Assembly (NCBI RefSeq): GCF_000423045.1
Contig: NZ_KE383972.1
Span: 81,670-145,669, forward strand
Length of the DNA stretch: 64,000 nucleotides
Origin: Christiangramia portivictoriae DSM 23547
Lineage (GTDB): Bacteria; Bacteroidota; Bacteroidia; Flavobacteriales; Flavobacteriaceae
Direction of reading: 5' to 3'
Part shown: positions 15,684 through 23,992 of the stretch, in pieces
How positions within the stretch are numbered: position 1 is the first letter of the stretch
Layout: every line of letters begins with the position of its first letter
Position numbers and translations under genes: made by a program
Notes under the pieces: model-generated
Databases searched by the model: none
What the model saw: the letters and a program-made list of their open reading frames with translations, nothing else
Told to the model about the DNA's origin: nothing

Positions 15684-16004
15684 ATGACTATGAAATCAGC
15701 AATTTTAAAAGGCATGTTTATGAGCGCGATTCTTTTATTCGTCGCTTGTGGTGAAAGCACAGATGCTGTGGAATCTGGAACTTACCAGGGAACAGTAAAA
15801 GAAGTAGAAGCAGATAAAACAGAGATCTACGTAACTACAGATGATGATAAGACTCTGGAGCTTTACTTTACTGAAACTACCAGCCTTACCAGAAATGGAA
15901 GTGATGTAGAATTTTCTGAACTGGAAGAAGGACAGAAAGTGGAAGTAGAAGTAGAAAGGAACGGTAAAAGACTGGATCCTGTTTCTGTGAAAATCATGGA
16001 ATAA
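15684..16004 (+). CDS. Small lipoprotein of unknown function
   Basis: This 106-residue protein has a lipobox (LFVACG), so it is probably a membrane-anchored lipoprotein. The mature part is rich in Glu, Thr and Val in short beta-strand stretches (TYQGTVKEVEADKTEIYVTT, then a region ending in VSVKIME), resembling a small OB-like barrel of the DUF5666 kind; that is only a by-eye impression. The ATG at 15684 or the one at 15690 could be used. The stop overlaps the start of the next gene (TAATG), indicating translational coupling. Confidence 0.7.
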   Translation: MTMKSAILKGMFMSAILLFVACGESTDAVESGTYQGTVKEVEADKTEIYVTTDDDKTLELYFTETTSLTRNGSDVEFSELEEGQKVEVEVERNGKRLDPVSVKIME

Positions 16005-16492
16005 TGGAAACTCAAATTCCAGAATTTTGGCGGACAGAGGTTTTTCATCCTCTGTCCGTTCATTTTCCAATAGTTTTACTGTTACTGGCCACTCTTTTTA
16101 AAATCATAAGTTTGTGGTCTGGAAGAGAAACCTGGCATTTCGGCGGCCGTCTTTTACTCATTCTTGGGGTTATAGGGGTCTGGATTTCTATTTATACCGG
16201 TGATCTGGCAGATGGGATCGTTGCCCGTCAATTATGTGATCCAACTATTTTAAAGGATCATGAGAATTTCGCCTATACTACCGCCTGGCTTTTTAGTATA
16301 GGGCTTTTATTGGAGATCGTATGTTATTATTTAAAAAGCTTCAGGAATAGAATCACCAATCTTGTGGTAGTGGTGCTTTTAGTAGCAGGTTCAGTTTGTT
16401 TGTTCTATGTAGGTCATCTCGGGGCTAGCCTGGTCTACCAACAAGCCGCTGGAGTAAATATTCCTTCTGATAACTGTGCAGAATTTAATTGA
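16004..16492 (+). CDS. DUF2231-type membrane protein
   Basis: A 162-residue protein with four membrane helices. The N-terminal EVFHPLSVHFPIVLLLLATL is the signature of DUF2231-like membrane proteins (a His-containing first helix), and HLGASLVYQQAAGV near the end also fits. Some relatives have been proposed to bind heme or metals, but no function is set. It is translationally coupled to the lipoprotein upstream and overlaps the methyltransferase downstream by 17 bases. Confidence 0.82.
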   Translation: METQIPEFWRTEVFHPLSVHFPIVLLLLATLFKIISLWSGRETWHFGGRLLLILGVIGVWISIYTGDLADGIVARQLCDPTILKDHENFAYTTAWLFSIGLLLEIVCYYLKSFRNRITNLVVVVLLVAGSVCLFYVGHLGASLVYQQAAGVNIPSDNCAEFN

Positions 16493-17105
16493 TTTGGATT
16501 TAAAAGAGCATTGGGAAAAGATTTATAATACCAAGCAGTTTGAAGAAACCAGCTGGTACGAGTCAAGGCCGGAATACAGTCTGGAAATCATCCGTTCCCT
16601 GGGGCTTTCGCCCGAAGCGAATATTATCGATGTTGGCGCTGGAAACAGTTTTCTGCCAGATCACCTATTGGAATTGGGGTATAAGAACATTCACGTGCTG
16701 GATATTTCAGCCAAGGCCTTAAGGGATTCCCAGGCCAGGTTGGGAGAGAAGGCGAATAAAATTATTTGGTTAGAATCTGATGTGACCAGCTTCAAGCCAG
16801 AAGTGTCTTTTGATCTATGGCATGATTGTGCGGCACTGCATTTTTTAACGAGTGACGAACAGGTAGAGAATTATGTTTCTGTTTTAAGGGCATCTCTCAA
16901 AACGGGAGCTTACTGCCTGCTATCAGTTTTTTCTGAAAATGGTCCCGACAAGTGTAGCGGAATCAACATCAGGAAATACGCTACTTCAGATCTTGAACAA
17001 TTACTAAAAGCAGATTTTGATACGGTGAGACTTGAAAACAAGGATCATACAACTCCCTGGGGAGCAAAACAGAATTTTTCTACAGGACTCTTCAGAAGAA
17101 AATAA
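16476..17105 (+). CDS. Class I SAM-dependent methyltransferase
   Basis: This 209-residue methyltransferase has the SAM-binding motif I IIDVGAGNSFLPDHLLE (around residues 46-62), an acidic motif II (HVLDIS) and VSFDLWHDCAALHFL at motif IV. The pattern is close to thiopurine-methyltransferase-like and small-molecule methyltransferases; the substrate is unknown. The frame opens with GTG at 16476, inside the preceding gene; a TTG at 16494 is an alternative. No ATG is available near the family N-terminus (EHWEKIYNTKQ). Confidence 0.87.
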   Translation: MQNLIDLDLKEHWEKIYNTKQFEETSWYESRPEYSLEIIRSLGLSPEANIIDVGAGNSFLPDHLLELGYKNIHVLDISAKALRDSQARLGEKANKIIWLESDVTSFKPEVSFDLWHDCAALHFLTSDEQVENYVSVLRASLKTGAYCLLSVFSENGPDKCSGINIRKYATSDLEQLLKADFDTVRLENKDHTTPWGAKQNFSTGLFRRK

Positions 17106-17176
17106 AGAGCGATCTCCGCCGCATTTTCATAGAAAACTTTAAATTTAGAATGTTCCTTCAATTTAAAGGCTACTCT

Positions 17177-18583
17177 ATGACATCACAAGAACTATCAGAT
17201 CTACTAAAAATTCAGCAAAAGGCATTTACAAAGTCACCTCCAGATTATGAGCAGAGAATGGAGGCATTGGCGAAGCTTTCAGAAATGGTAGAGAAAAACC
17301 AGGAACGATTGATCGCTGCCGTTTCTCAGGATTTTGGACATCGCAGTTCAGAAGAAACCACCATTTTGGAGTTATTTCCTTTGCATGACGAAATTAAGCA
17401 TGCCCGGAGGCACCTTAAAAGCTGGATGAAAAGAAAGTCGGTGAGAAGTTCCTGGTTTTTGTTGCCTTCTGCAGCATATTATCAATTTCAACCGTTGGGA
17501 TCTGTAGGTATTATGGGTGCCTGGAATTACCAGATATTATTGACCTTAAGTCCTTTGGTAGATGCCATCGCCGCGGGAAATCACGCGATCATCAAACCAT
17601 CAGAGATTGCACCTGCTTCTGCTGAAGTGATCAGGGAGCTTATTAACGATACATTTGATTCTTTTTATATTCATTGTGTAACCGGCGATGCAGAGCTTGC
17701 CAAAGATTTTTCGTCGCTCCCTTTTGATCATTTATTCTTTACCGGTTCTACCCGTGTGGGAAAATTGATCATGGAGGCAGCTGCACCAAATCTTACACCA
17801 GTGACCCTTGAATTAGGAGGTAAATCTCCTGCGATCATTCATAAATCCTACGATCTTGAACTGGCCGCCAAAAGGATTCTGGCTGGGAAACTTTTTAATG
17901 CCGGGCAAACCTGCGTAGCTCCAGATTACCTGGTCATGCCAAAAGACCTGAACGATCAGTTGTTGCAGTACAGCAAGGAAGTGGTCGAGAAGTTTTATCC
18001 CGAAATTGAAAACAACAGACAATACTCTTACATCATTAGTGACAAACATTTTAAACGCTTGACATCTTTACTAGAAGACGCCAGACAAAAAGGCGCCAGA
18101 ATCATTGAATTATGCGAAACACGGGAGTTGCCTGAGGGAATGATGACCCCAAAGCTGGTATTTGATGTTAGTAGCAATATGGAGATCATGCGGGAAGAAA
18201 TCTTTGGTCCGCTTTTGCCAGTCTTAAATCTTGATTCCGTGGAGCAGGCGATCGATCACGTAAACGCCAATGCGAAGCCGCTGGCACTATATTATTTCGA
18301 TGATAACCAGGATCGTATAGATCATCTTTTAAAATACACTCTTTCCGGCGGGGTGACCATCAATGACACTATCTATCATCTCGCACAGCATAGATTACCA
18401 TTTGGCGGAGTAGGAGCAAGCGGGATGGGTCATTATCACGGTTTTGACGGTTTTAAGACCTTCTCGAAAAAGCGGGCGGTCATGCAACAGAAGAAATTTG
18501 CAGCGACAGATGTTCTGCATCCGCCTTATACAGATATCAAGAAAAAATTAATTGGTGTCATGGGAGATATTAGCAAAGTATAA
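17177..18583 (+). CDS. Aldehyde dehydrogenase, class 3-like
   Basis: An aldehyde dehydrogenase of about 468 residues, similar in pattern to class 3 and coniferyl or fatty aldehyde dehydrogenases: GIMGAWNYQILLTLSPL, the Glu in VTLELGGKSPAII, the Cys in NAGQTCVAPDYLV, and the C-terminal HRLPFGGVGASGMG. It oxidises aldehydes to acids with NAD(P). The ATG at 17177 (MTSQELSDLL) fits the family start; a longer start at 17150 is possible. It lies 7 bases upstream of the nitroreductase gene and probably forms an operon with it. Confidence 0.92.
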   Translation: MTSQELSDLLKIQQKAFTKSPPDYEQRMEALAKLSEMVEKNQERLIAAVSQDFGHRSSEETTILELFPLHDEIKHARRHLKSWMKRKSVRSSWFLLPSAAYYQFQPLGSVGIMGAWNYQILLTLSPLVDAIAAGNHAIIKPSEIAPASAEVIRELINDTFDSFYIHCVTGDAELAKDFSSLPFDHLFFTGSTRVGKLIMEAAAPNLTPVTLELGGKSPAIIHKSYDLELAAKRILAGKLFNAGQTCVAPDYLVMPKDLNDQLLQYSKEVVEKFYPEIENNRQYSYIISDKHFKRLTSLLEDARQKGARIIELCETRELPEGMMTPKLVFDVSSNMEIMREEIFGPLLPVLNLDSVEQAIDHVNANAKPLALYYFDDNQDRIDHLLKYTLSGGVTINDTIYHLAQHRLPFGGVGASGMGHYHGFDGFKTFSKKRAVMQQKKFAATDVLHPPYTDIKKKLIGVMGDISKV

Positions 18584-18590
18584 AGGTTTT

Positions 18591-19292
18591 ATGGAAGAAA
18601 AATTTGCAAAGAAAGTAGTTGAGGTAAACGGTTTCCCGCACATTCCCTTATATTCTGAAGAGTTTACTGAAGCTGAAATGCTGGCTAGAACCGGCAAATT
18701 TTATTCGGAACTCTCGGCGCGGAGATCTGTACGACATTTTTCAGATCGTCCTGTTTCAAAAGATATTATTGAACAGCTGATTATTACTGCTGGTACGGCG
18801 CCTTCAGGAGCACATAAACAGCCCTGGAAATTTTGCGCGATCTCTTCCGAAGAAATAAAGCGGCAAATTAGAATCGCTGCGGAAGAAGAGGAGCGGTCAA
18901 ATTATAACAGCAGGATGAGCGAACAATGGCTGAAGGATCTCGCTCCATTAGGAACCGATACAAATAAAGAGTTTCTGCAAATTGCTCCATGGATTATTGT
19001 GGTTTTCAAACAGGTATATGAGCTGGGACCAGAAAAGGATAAACGAACGAATTACTATGTAAATGAATCGGTTGGGATCGCCTGCGGCATGTTGATCGCT
19101 GCGATACACCATGCCGGGCTGGTCACATTAACCCATACGCCCAGTCCAATGAACTTTCTTTCCAAGATTCTTGAGAGACCAGAAAACGAAAGACCATTTC
19201 TATTACTACCGGTGGGTTATGCAGCAAAAAATGCCCTGGTGCCAGATCTCCAAAGGAAAAGTCTGGAAAAGATCTCTGTATTTTATGAATAA
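18591..19292 (+). CDS. Nitroreductase-family FMN oxidoreductase, iodotyrosine-deiodinase-like
   Basis: This 233-residue flavoprotein of the nitroreductase fold has SARRSVRHFSDRPV at the FMN-phosphate site, GTAPSGAHKQPWKFC, which is typical of the iodotyrosine deiodinase branch, and GIACGMLIAAIHHAGL near the dimer interface. Bacterial members act on halogenated or nitro aromatics or on flavins; the substrate here is unknown. The ATG at 18591 is chosen because a longer frame from 18552 would overlap the aldehyde dehydrogenase gene. It is likely cotranscribed with that gene. Confidence 0.9.
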   Translation: MEEKFAKKVVEVNGFPHIPLYSEEFTEAEMLARTGKFYSELSARRSVRHFSDRPVSKDIIEQLIITAGTAPSGAHKQPWKFCAISSEEIKRQIRIAAEEEERSNYNSRMSEQWLKDLAPLGTDTNKEFLQIAPWIIVVFKQVYELGPEKDKRTNYYVNESVGIACGMLIAAIHHAGLVTLTHTPSPMNFLSKILERPENERPFLLLPVGYAAKNALVPDLQRKSLEKISVFYE

Positions 19293-19380
19293 AAACCGCC
19301 GCATCTGTAGGGGACACGGCGACCAATTTTAACCTGTAATCTAACCACGGGCAAGGTAAACCAAAAATGGGATCGTGAAT

Positions 19381-19394
19381 GTAACATTTGTTAC
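19381..19394 (+). promoter_or_regulatory. Palindromic operator B (GTAAC-N4-GTTAC)
   Basis: GTAACATTTGTTAC is a perfect 5-4-5 inverted repeat 22 bases upstream of the ATG at 19417. Unlike the other three sites, no TAnnTTTG lies 22 bases downstream, since that position is inside the gene; the palindrome itself partly resembles a -10 element. It may therefore act as a repressor site. Confidence 0.7.
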
Positions 19395-19416
19395 AAAACC
19401 AGTAATAAACATCTAA

Positions 19417-19827
19417 ATGTCAGCAATCTACATAGAGCGTGATTCAGAATGGGCGAATAAACTGAGAAATTTTGAGTTGTATCTTAATGGTATTAAACTG
19501 GGAGAAGTTGGTGATCGGCAAACCAAAAAATTCGTCGTCCCGCCTGGCACTTATAAACTCGAAGCCAGAATAGACTGGTGCGGCAGTAAACCACTCGCGT
19601 TTACGCTGGGCAGGGAAGAGAGTATCCATGTTCAGGTATCTGGGTTTGTGATGTCCAAATATTTCATGCCTTCTGCCATGTTGATCGCTTTGCTTTATTT
19701 TTTCCTGTATTTAAAATATGATTATAACAGCCTTATCCTTGGGGTTATTTTAATGGCGTTTCTGGGGTATCTCATATTTTTTCTGAGTTTCGGAAGAAAT
19801 TATTATTTAAGACTGGAACTAAAATAA
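19417..19827 (+). CDS. Membrane protein of unknown function
   Basis: This 136-residue protein has a soluble N-terminal beta-rich part (residues 1-75, with FELYLNGIKLGEVGDRQ and VVPPGTYKLEARIDW, resembling a PEGA-like or carbohydrate-binding sandwich) and two membrane helices (about 82-98 and 105-122). No family is certain. It is preceded by operator B and stands alone, so it may belong to the same regulon as the sulfur genes. Confidence 0.7.
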   Translation: MSAIYIERDSEWANKLRNFELYLNGIKLGEVGDRQTKKFVVPPGTYKLEARIDWCGSKPLAFTLGREESIHVQVSGFVMSKYFMPSAMLIALLYFFLYLKYDYNSLILGVILMAFLGYLIFFLSFGRNYYLRLELK

Positions 19828-19850
19828 AAACCCCGGCCGAAGCCGGGGTC
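19826..19850 (-). terminator. Terminator of the aldo/keto reductase gene
   Basis: CCCCGGC (19831-19837) and GCCGGGG (19842-19848) form a stem with loop CGAA. Leftward it is followed by TTTTTATTTT. It lies 7 bases from the stop at 19857 and also separates that gene from the convergent membrane-protein gene. Confidence 0.9.
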
Positions 19851-19856
19851 AATTCA

Positions 19857-20858
19857 TTATGCAGGAGTTTCACATCTGCTATCGATGAGGTTCCTGTCTT
19901 TTAGTTCCTGCCAGAAGTCTGCCGGGATCTTTGTATCAAAAGCTTTCATGTTTTCCTTAACCTGCTCCGGCTTGCTTGCACCTGCAAGTACCGTATTTAC
20001 CACTTTTGGAGCATAAGAGAATTGTATGGAAGCTTTGCTGAGGTCTACATTAAACTTTTCTGCAACTTCTTTAATTCCGTTTAATTGCTTCACTTTTTCA
20101 TCTGGCATTTCACCGCCATAATTATAGCGCTTTTGACCAGATAAAAGTCCGGCGCTAAAGGGCGCGGCTGCAATAAGCCCTACATTATGTTTATCGATCA
20201 CAGGAAACAGTTCGTCCAGTGATTTTTTATGGTCTATCATGGAGTACTGTATGGCAGAGAGAAAAAGATCTGGATCTGCATCGGTTTCTTCCAGTGTTTT
20301 CACAATAGGTTCAATGGTATTCACTCCAAGTCCCCAACCTTTAATGATTCCTTCTTCACGCATCCTGGTAAGTTCTGGCATTGCACCCTTTTTCGCAATT
20401 TCGAAATGATCCAGCCAGGTGGTCCCATTTTTATATTCCTCATTGTGATCTGGAGAAAGATCATGAATGAATACATAATCTATGCTTTCCACTCCCAGTC
20501 TTTGTAAACTGTCTTCTACAGATCGTCTTACCGCTTCCGCAGAATAGTCGTATTCATAATCGAAAGGAGCAGGGTCATTCCACATGGTTTCCGGCTTATT
20601 TCCATTAGCCTTTAGTAATCTTCCTACTTTGGTCGTGAGCACATAATCCTCACGCTTTTTATTATGCAGGAAATGTCCAAACCTTCTTTCGCTTAAGCCA
20701 AGTCCATACCATGGTGAAGTGTCATAATAGCGAACACCCGCATTCCAGGCGCCTTCAAGGGTTTGCTCTGCTTCCTTATCGCTGAGTACTTTGAATCCAT
20801 TTCCAATGGCTACACCACCCAGTCCAAATTTTTGTTTTAAAACTTCTCTACTCATCAT
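19857..20858 (-). CDS. Aldo/keto reductase
   Basis: A 333-residue NADPH-dependent aldo/keto reductase with a TIM-barrel fold. The catalytic tetrad can be placed: Asp in RYYDTSPWYG, Tyr in the same segment, Lys in VLTTKVGRLL and His in YVFIHDLSP. The pattern, with GLGLSERRFG, is that of the D-threo-aldose 1-dehydrogenase / pyridoxal 4-dehydrogenase branch, so an aldose or related aldehyde is a likely substrate. It starts MMSRE, and either Met may be used. It is transcribed alone toward its terminator. Confidence 0.92.
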   Translation of the reverse strand: MMSREVLKQKFGLGGVAIGNGFKVLSDKEAEQTLEGAWNAGVRYYDTSPWYGLGLSERRFGHFLHNKKREDYVLTTKVGRLLKANGNKPETMWNDPAPFDYEYDYSAEAVRRSVEDSLQRLGVESIDYVFIHDLSPDHNEEYKNGTTWLDHFEIAKKGAMPELTRMREEGIIKGWGLGVNTIEPIVKTLEETDADPDLFLSAIQYSMIDHKKSLDELFPVIDKHNVGLIAAAPFSAGLLSGQKRYNYGGEMPDEKVKQLNGIKEVAEKFNVDLSKASIQFSYAPKVVNTVLAGASKPEQVKENMKAFDTKIPADFWQELKDRNLIDSRCETPA

Positions 20859-20966
20859 TCATTTTTTTAGCAGTATAAATTTAAGTAAAAGCTGGTGCTT
20901 CAGGACCTGGTTTAACTCACTCTAACATACAAGGTTTTCGTACGTTAAGGTTCTCAAAAAACAACT

Positions 20967-20980
20967 GTAACCAATGTTAC
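20967..20980 (+). promoter_or_regulatory. Palindromic operator C (GTAAC-N4-GTTAC)
   Basis: GTAACCAATGTTAC is a perfect 5-4-5 inverted repeat 37 bases upstream of the ATG at 21018 and exactly 22 bases before the -10 element at 21003. Confidence 0.8.
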
Positions 20981-21002
20981 TTCCTTTCCCATTAGATATT
21001 TC

Positions 21003-21010
21003 TATTTTTG
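21003..21010 (+). promoter_or_regulatory. -10 element for the desaturase/persulfide dioxygenase operon
   Basis: TATTTTTG matches TAnnTTTG exactly. The -33 position reads TTC, not TTG, so activation from operator C is plausible. The ATG follows after only 7 bases, implying a very short or absent leader. Confidence 0.6.
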
Positions 21011-21017
21011 TAAGGCA

Positions 21018-21896
21018 ATGAAAGTGGAGAAATATCTAGAGATCATGCAAAGTTCTTTTTCCGGGTATGCGAATTACCTCTGGAACGAGATCAGCAGTCC
21101 TACCTGGACCAGTTATTTTTACTGGCTGATAGGTTTGTCCCTTTTGGTCTGGACATTAGAGGTATTAATTCCATGGAGAAAGGAACAAAAACCGATTCGT
21201 AAAGGATTCTGGCTGGATTCCTTTTATATCGTATTCAATTTTTTCCTGTTTTCCCTTATTGGATATAATGCGCTGAGTAATGTGGCCGTGGAAATTTTTA
21301 ATGATTTCCTTGGACTCTTCGGGATCCATAATATCGTAGCGATCCAGATCGATCAACTGCCGGCCTGGTCTCAATTGCTATTAATGTTCGTGATCGCCGA
21401 TTTTGTTCAGTGGAATGTGCACAGGCAATTACATCGCAGAACATGGCTCTGGGAATTTCATAAGATCCATCATAGTGTCAAGCAAATGGGATTTGCGGCG
21501 CAGTTCCGGTTTCATTTTATGGAGACCATCATTTACAAGACAGTGCAGTATGTCCCGCTGGCCATGATTGGTTTTGGAATTCAGGAATTTTTTGTGGTAC
21601 ATATGTTCGCGGTGCTGGTGGGCCATTTAAATCATGCAAATTTAGGCTGGAGCTATGGACCACTTGGTTACATTTTTAATAATCCTAAAATGCACATCTG
21701 GCATCATAGTAAAGAATTGCCAGAAGACAGGCCTTACGGCATGAACTTCGGATTAAGTCTGAGCATCTGGGATTATCTTTTTGGAACTGCCTATATTCCG
21801 AAGAATGGAAAACAGATAGAACTGGGATTTCATGGAGATGAAAACTTCCCTGAAACCTTTAAAAATCAGACCCTTTACCCTTTCAGAAAAAAATAA
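21018..21896 (+). CDS. Sterol desaturase / fatty acid hydroxylase family membrane protein
   Basis: This 292-residue integral membrane di-iron oxygenase family protein has the histidine motifs NVHRQLHRR, HKIHHSVKQ, HLNHANLGW and HIWHHSKE. There are about four to five membrane segments in the first half. Members hydroxylate or desaturate lipids or sterols; the substrate here is unknown. Its gene is first in a two-gene unit with the persulfide dioxygenase-rhodanese gene 29 bases downstream, under operator C. Its place in a sulfur operon is conserved in position only within this window, and why it is there is not obvious. Confidence 0.9.
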   Translation: MKVEKYLEIMQSSFSGYANYLWNEISSPTWTSYFYWLIGLSLLVWTLEVLIPWRKEQKPIRKGFWLDSFYIVFNFFLFSLIGYNALSNVAVEIFNDFLGLFGIHNIVAIQIDQLPAWSQLLLMFVIADFVQWNVHRQLHRRTWLWEFHKIHHSVKQMGFAAQFRFHFMETIIYKTVQYVPLAMIGFGIQEFFVVHMFAVLVGHLNHANLGWSYGPLGYIFNNPKMHIWHHSKELPEDRPYGMNFGLSLSIWDYLFGTAYIPKNGKQIELGFHGDENFPETFKNQTLYPFRKK

Positions 21897-21925
21897 AATT
21901 AGAGACAATCAATAAAGATTATAAT

Positions 21926-23266
21926 ATGGATATAAAGCAATTTAAAGACGAGCCTTTGGCACATTACTCTTACGCCATTGTAAGTGAAGGAAAAATGGCG
22001 CTGGTGGATCCATCCAGGAACCCGATGCAGTATTATTCTTATGCTGAATCCAAGAATGCCAGGATCGTGGCGATATTCGAAACACATCCACATGCCGATT
22101 TTATTAGCGGACATATGCAAATTCACCAGGAAACGGGAGCTACGATTTATACCAGTGAGAAGGTGGGAGCAGATTATCCTCACCAGGGATTTGATGACGG
22201 CGACAGTTTTGAAATGGGAAAGATCACTTTCAGCGCGATCAATACTCCAGGGCACTCACCAGATAGTATTACGATAGTTGCGAAAGAGGACAAAGACACT
22301 GCACTTTTTACCGGTGACACTTTATTCATTGGAAATGTAGGAAGACCAGATCTTCGCGAAAAGGCTGGGAATATGACCGCTAAACGAAAGGAACTGGCGA
22401 GTGATATGTATCACACGATCAAGAATAAATTTACAGATCTTCCAGATGATGCGTTGGTGTATCCTGCCCACGGTGCCGGCTCTCTCTGCGGAAAGAATAT
22501 GAGCGATGACTCTTCCAGTACCCTTGGAAACGAAAGACAGGGAAACTGGGCATTTAAAGAACAGACGGAAGAAGAATTTATTGAAGAAATACTGAAGGAT
22601 CAGCCATTTATTCCCAGCTATTTTGGATTTGATGTAGATCTGAATAAAACAGGACCAGAGAATGTGCAACGCACGAAATGGGCAAATGAAATACGCCTTC
22701 ATGTGACTGAAAAGGAGGATGAGGATATGCTGGTAATAGATACCAGGGATGAAGAAACTTTTAAAAATGGTCATTTGTCCAACAGTATCAACATTATGTG
22801 CCGTTCAGAAAAAGATAAGTTCGAAACCTGGTTGGGAGCGATCGTTAAACCGGAAGAAGCATTCTACCTGGTTATTGAATCTGTAGACCAGCTTGAAGAA
22901 GTACTGGAAAGAGCAGCCAAGATTGGTTATGAAAAACAAATTAAAGGTGTTTATACTCTTGGAAAAGATCTTCCCGTAGAAAGCAGGGAATTTGATCTCG
23001 AAGATTTTAAAAATAACCAGAACAACTACACGATCGTGGATATAAGAAATACCAGTGAGGTAAATGAAGGTAAGTTTTTTGAAGATGCGATTGCAGTTCC
23101 TTTAAATGAACTTAGAGAGCAACATATCGAGATCCCTTCACACAAACCTGTGGTAGTTCATTGTGCCGGAGGTTATAGATCTGCTGCAGGAAGTAGTATT
23201 CTTGAAAATATCTTTGAAGCCACCCGGGTATATGACCTTAGTGACGATATCAAGGAATTTAAATAA
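21926..23266 (+). CDS. Metallo-beta-lactamase-fold hydrolase with two rhodanese domains (persulfide dioxygenase-like)
   Basis: A 446-residue fusion. Residues about 1-210 are an ETHE1-like metallo-beta-lactamase domain with metal ligands in THPHADFISGH, NTPGHSPDS and FTGDTLFIGNVGRPD. Two rhodanese-like domains follow (about 255-340 and 355-446); the second has the full active-site loop VHCAGGYRSAAG with its Cys, while the first has IMCRSEK in a shorter loop. Such proteins oxidise glutathione or other persulfides to sulfite and move sulfane sulfur. It lies behind operator C and fits with the sulfite-exporter-type gene at 12269. A strong terminator follows. Confidence 0.93.
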   Translation: MDIKQFKDEPLAHYSYAIVSEGKMALVDPSRNPMQYYSYAESKNARIVAIFETHPHADFISGHMQIHQETGATIYTSEKVGADYPHQGFDDGDSFEMGKITFSAINTPGHSPDSITIVAKEDKDTALFTGDTLFIGNVGRPDLREKAGNMTAKRKELASDMYHTIKNKFTDLPDDALVYPAHGAGSLCGKNMSDDSSSTLGNERQGNWAFKEQTEEEFIEEILKDQPFIPSYFGFDVDLNKTGPENVQRTKWANEIRLHVTEKEDEDMLVIDTRDEETFKNGHLSNSINIMCRSEKDKFETWLGAIVKPEEAFYLVIESVDQLEEVLERAAKIGYEKQIKGVYTLGKDLPVESREFDLEDFKNNQNNYTIVDIRNTSEVNEGKFFEDAIAVPLNELREQHIEIPSHKPVVVHCAGGYRSAAGSSILENIFEATRVYDLSDDIKEFK

Positions 23267-23289
23267 TAGTAACTAAATTCAAAATTGAA

Positions 23290-23313
23290 GCCCGGGAATT
23301 TCCCGGGTTTTTT
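23290..23313 (+). terminator. Terminator after the persulfide dioxygenase operon
   Basis: CCCGGGA (23291-23297) and TCCCGGG (23301-23307) form a stem with loop ATT, followed by TTTTTTTA. Confidence 0.9.
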
Positions 23314-23475
23314 ATGCGTAGCTGTGAAATTTTTAAAGATCGGCTTCAAATTGAGAATCCTTTAGATAGAAATTGAAAAATTTTGGGCTTTTTTTGATAT
23401 TTCAGCAATAGAAATTACTTTGTAATTTTTCTATATTTACGCTCCTAGGGTTAAAATCATTACATAAACGTATTT

Positions 23476-23961
23476 ATGAATAAAAAATACAAGGTTAAAG
23501 TTAATGAAGATTTTGAGTTCGAATTCAGCCAGGAAGAGATCGCTGAATTAGATACCCAGAAAACTTCAGAAGCACATTATCATATCTTAAAGGATAACCG
23601 ATCTTTTTCCGCAGAAGTCTTTAAACCAGATTTCCTTCACAGAAAATATGACATCAAGATCAACTCCAATATCTACTCGGTAAGGATCAATAACGATCTG
23701 GACCAGTTAATAGAGGAGATGGGACTTTCCCTGGGAAGCTCGCAGCAGGTGAATGATATCAAGGCACCTATGCCGGGACTTATCCTGGAAGTGAATGTCA
23801 AAGAGGGTGATGAGGTGAAGGAAGGTGATTATCTGCTGGTTCTTGAGGCCATGAAAATGGAAAATACACTTACTGCACCCAGAGATGGTGTGGTGAAATC
23901 TGTTAGCGTAAGCAAGGCAGATACGGTGGAAAAGAATCAGTTATTGATCGAAATGGAATAA
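23476..23961 (+). CDS. Biotin carboxyl carrier subunit of an acyl-CoA carboxylase
   Basis: The 161-residue carrier protein whose biotinylated lysine K127 lies in the classic EAMKMEN motif. The biotinyl domain covers about residues 92-161 (KAPMPGLILEVNVKEGD). The first 90 residues are a linker domain typical of flavobacterial carriers. It carries carboxyl-biotin between the biotin carboxylase and carboxyltransferase encoded next to it. It is the first gene of a three-gene operon. Confidence 0.95.
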   Translation: MNKKYKVKVNEDFEFEFSQEEIAELDTQKTSEAHYHILKDNRSFSAEVFKPDFLHRKYDIKINSNIYSVRINNDLDQLIEEMGLSLGSSQQVNDIKAPMPGLILEVNVKEGDEVKEGDYLLVLEAMKMENTLTAPRDGVVKSVSVSKADTVEKNQLLIEME

Positions 23962-23992
23962 GGGGAATATTCAAAATCTCAGGATTAGAAAT